Assembly (NCBI GenBank): GCA_905213725.1 | Contig: CAJMJM010000097.1 | Location: 1-7,039 of the forward strand | Direction: 5' to 3' | DNA from: Collinsella aerofaciens | GTDB taxonomy: Bacteria; Actinomycetota; Coriobacteriia; Coriobacteriales; Coriobacteriaceae | DNA length: 7,039 nt | In this document: piece by piece, positions 5,478 to 7,039 of the stretch | Position numbering within the stretch: position 1 is the stretch's first letter | Layout: the number at the start of each line of letters is the position of its first letter | The notes under the pieces: model-generated | Told to the model about the DNA's origin: nothing | The model's database searches: none | Seen by the model: only the letters and a program-made list of their open reading frames with translations | Position numbers and translations under genes: made by a program

Positions 5478-6656
5478 TTACTTGCCGTTGACGATGCGCT
5501 CGACGTCGGAAGCGATCATGAACTCCTCGTCCGTGGGGATGACGAAAATCTTGACCTTGGAATCCTTGGCGGACAGGCACCAAGCGCCGTCACCACGCAG
5601 GGCGTTGCGGGCATGATCCATCTTGACGCCCATAAAGGCCAGACGGTCGGCGACGCCGGCACGAACGGCCGGAGCGTGCTCACCGATGCCAGCGGTGAAG
5701 ACCAGCGTGTCCATACCGCACATAGAAGTAGCCATCTCGGCAGCCTTGGCGGCAATCTTGTAGACAAACATGTCGAAGGCGAGCTGAGCATCGGGGTCAC
5801 CAGCGGCGGCGAGCTCCTCGACGTTGCGGCAGTCGTTGGTCTTGCCGCCGGTCACAGCCAAAAGGCCGGACTTCTTGTTCATCATCTCGTCGACCTCGTC
5901 GAAGGTGTAGCCGCCCTCGCGCTGCAGGTAGCACACGGTAGCCGGGTCGATGGAGCCGCAGCGGGTGCCCATCATGACACCGTCGAGCGGCGTCAAGCCC
6001 ATGGTGGTGTCCATGCACTTGCCGTCCTCGATGGCGCACAGGGAAGCGCCGGAGCCGATATGGCACACGACGACCTTGCGGGCCTCGCCGTTGGTCATCT
6101 CTGCGACCTTCTTGGAGATGTAACGGTAGCTGGTGCCGTGGGCGCCGTACTTACGGATGTGCAGCTTGTCGCAAACATCCTTGGGCAGGGCGTAAGTCTT
6201 GGCGACCTCGGGCATGTTGAAGTGGAAAGCGGTGTCGTAGACCGTGACGTTGGGCAGGTCGGGATACTGCTCGAGGCAGTACTCGATAACGTTGGCCTCA
6301 GGGTTGTTGTGCAGCGGGGCGAGCGGAGCGACCTCGCGGATCTTGGCGAGAACGTCCTCGTCGACGAGGGAGGAATCGCCGAAGTACCAACCGCCCTGAA
6401 CGATACGGTGGCCGATGCCCTCGATCTTGACGCCGTTGGCCTCGAGGTCCTTCAGAACGACCTCGATGGCGACCTTATGGTCGGGGAACTCGATGTTCTC
6501 GGTCACCTTCTTGGAACCGTTGGCAGCGTGGGTGAAGGTGCCGCCGGTAAAGCAGACGCGCTCGCAGGAGCCCTTTGCGGACACCTTGTGGGACTTGGTA
6601 TCGATGACCTGATACTTAAGCGTCGAAGATCCTGCGTTGACGACCAGAACGTTCAT
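5478..6656 (-). CDS. ackA: Acetate kinase (intact copy)
   Basis: This 392-residue cytoplasmic enzyme transfers phosphate from acetyl phosphate to ADP, giving acetate and ATP, the last step of the Pta-Ack pathway. Motifs in order: NAGSSTLKY (7-15), GHRIVQGG with Arg83 (82-89), LAPLHN with His115 (112-117), YDTAFH with Asp141 (140-145), YGAHGTSY with His173 (170-177), CHIGSGAS with His199 (198-205), MGTRCGSIDPA with Arg232 (229-239), GIGE (323-326) and PTDEEFMIA (374-382). Length is normal (about 395-400 in the family). Two active-site positions differ from its sister: Ser202 where the sister and most kinases have Asn (Asn211 in the Methanosarcina enzyme), and Tyr177 where they have His. Both copies have Gln where many kinases have His in the HGG motif. 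The start is supported by AGGGAG. It is likely the working acetate kinase, as the adjacent copy is interrupted. Confidence 0.96.
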   Translation of the reverse strand: MNVLVVNAGSSTLKYQVIDTKSHKVSAKGSCERVCFTGGTFTHAANGSKKVTENIEFPDHKVAIEVVLKDLEANGVKIEGIGHRIVQGGWYFGDSSLVDEDVLAKIREVAPLAPLHNNPEANVIEYCLEQYPDLPNVTVYDTAFHFNMPEVAKTYALPKDVCDKLHIRKYGAHGTSYRYISKKVAEMTNGEARKVVVCHIGSGASLCAIEDGKCMDTTMGLTPLDGVMMGTRCGSIDPATVCYLQREGGYTFDEVDEMMNKKSGLLAVTGGKTNDCRNVEELAAAGDPDAQLAFDMFVYKIAAKAAEMATSMCGMDTLVFTAGIGEHAPAVRAGVADRLAFMGVKMDHARNALRGDGAWCLSAKDSKVKIFVIPTDEEFMIASDVERIVNGK

Positions 6657-6660
6657 GTGT

Positions 6661-6690
6661 CTCCCTACTAACAGGCGGTGTGGCGCCGCC
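6661..6690 (-). promoter_or_regulatory. Leader and ribosome binding site of the intact ackA
   Basis: On the minus strand AGGGAG (6661-6666) is four bases from the ATG at 6656. A small GC stem, GGCGG/CCGCC (6674-6678 with 6686-6690), lies just upstream. No convincing -35/-10 pair was found between the transporter terminator and this leader; TATGTA near 6694-6699 is a weak -10 candidate. Confidence 0.6.
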
Positions 6691-6709
6691 AGGTTACATA
6701 CGCTTCAAT

Positions 6710-6743
6710 AATAAACCCAAACGCCCTCGCGCTCGGGTTTATT
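6710..6743 (-). terminator. Intrinsic terminator of the transporter gene
   Basis: AATAAACCC (6710-6718) and GGGTTTATT (6735-6743) form a perfect 9-bp stem with a 16-base loop. On the minus strand it lies 33 bases after the transporter stop and runs into TTTATTATTG. The arms share TAAACCC/GGGTTTA with the hairpin in the pta leader, apparently a common terminator style in this genome. Confidence 0.75.
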
Positions 6744-6776
6744 GCGTTGATATATAAGTTATCGGTGTCCAAATAC

Positions 6777-7039
6777 TCACGGCCTTTGACTTGTAAGACG
6801 AAATAGCGCGGGGATATACACCAAGGAAGAAATCCCGAGTGCAACAAGCAATACGACTCGAATGCCCGCAACGCTACTCAACACAGCGTTGAGCAGATAG
6901 AAAAGAACAGCACCCACCGCCACCATCTGACTTTGAACCGAAATCAGTGAACAGCGCATCGATGAATCGGCAGCATTTTGGAAAACTGAGTATTTGATTG
7001 GGGCAAACAACGAGTACGCAACCGTCTGCGACACATAGC
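6777..7039 (-). CDS. C-terminal fragment of a membrane transporter, probably MFS
   Basis: The frame is open to the right edge of the window, so only the last 87 residues are visible, ending in TGA at 6777-6779. It reads through YVSQTVAYSLFAPIKYSVFQ, then a charged stretch with NAADSSMRCSLISVQSQ. Two hydrophobic segments of about 20 residues follow (around MVAVGAVLFYLLNAVL and VVLLVALGISSLVYIPALF), and a short basic tail ends in TSQRP. The order of an arginine-serine loop, a glutamine-rich helix start and two final helices is typical of the last two transmembrane helices of major facilitator superfamily proteins. A GTG at 7034 is an internal codon, not a likely start, because the frame continues upstream. 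The substrate cannot be inferred. The gene is followed by its own terminator and precedes ackA on the same strand. Confidence 0.7.
   Translation of the reverse strand, partial: YVSQTVAYSLFAPIKYSVFQNAADSSMRCSLISVQSQMVAVGAVLFYLLNAVLSSVAGIRVVLLVALGISSLVYIPALFRLTSQRP

Noticed and set aside
5472..6671. Long + strand open frame opposite the intact ackA (399 codons), and a similar one at 4096-5283
   Set aside because: Both are antisense shadows of the acetate kinase genes. The coding strand matches acetate kinase at every motif.
6668..6871. Minus-strand 67-codon frame upstream of ackA
   Set aside because: It overlaps the end of the transporter in another frame and runs through its terminator, with no ribosome site.

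Overview
The window looks like chromosomal DNA from a GC-rich gut actinobacterium of the class Coriobacteriia, most likely Collinsella. This is inferred from protein style, codon use biased to G/C third positions, strong AAGGAG ribosome binding sites and GC-rich hairpin terminators. It is not proven by any marker gene. The first 14 bases are a pure C run, so the left edge may be a contig end or a homopolymer tract, and sequence there should be trusted less.

Layout from left to right. (1) 1-259: noncoding, with a short + strand remnant whose last residues resemble the tail of the neighbouring glycosyltransferase, and a 110-bp nested inverted repeat (118-227). (2) 260-2486, minus strand: a two-gene surface-polysaccharide operon, glf (UDP-galactopyranose mutase) followed by a family 2 glycosyltransferase whose start overlaps the glf stop. 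(3) 2487-2717: a divergent regulatory region with two opposed TATAAT boxes that form a palindrome, leader hairpins on the glf side and a terminator-like hairpin in the pta leader. (4) 2718-3698, plus strand: pta, phosphate acetyltransferase. (5) 3699-4134: a noncoding convergent junction holding a striking 131-bp nested palindrome with 29-bp perfect arms, about 230 bp of unassigned sequence, and a terminator for the next gene. (6) 4135-5313, minus strand: an acetate kinase gene interrupted by a single in-frame TAG at codon 131. (7) 5314-5477: terminator of the upstream gene and an AT-rich promoter/operator with dyads. (8) 5478-6656, minus strand: a second, intact acetate kinase gene of exactly the same length. 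(9) 6777 to the right edge, minus strand: the C-terminal end of a membrane transporter, probably MFS, with its terminator.

Pta and AckA form the acetyl-CoA to acetate route, which makes one ATP by substrate-level phosphorylation and is central to a fermenting anaerobe. Here pta and the tandem ackA copies converge rather than forming the common ackA-pta operon. The glf/GT2 pair belongs to a different process: making UDP-galactofuranose and probably adding a sugar to a cell-surface glycan. No CRISPR, tRNA, rRNA, transposase or phage gene was seen. The most notable features are the amber-interrupted ackA copy and the large nested palindromes at the two convergent junctions.
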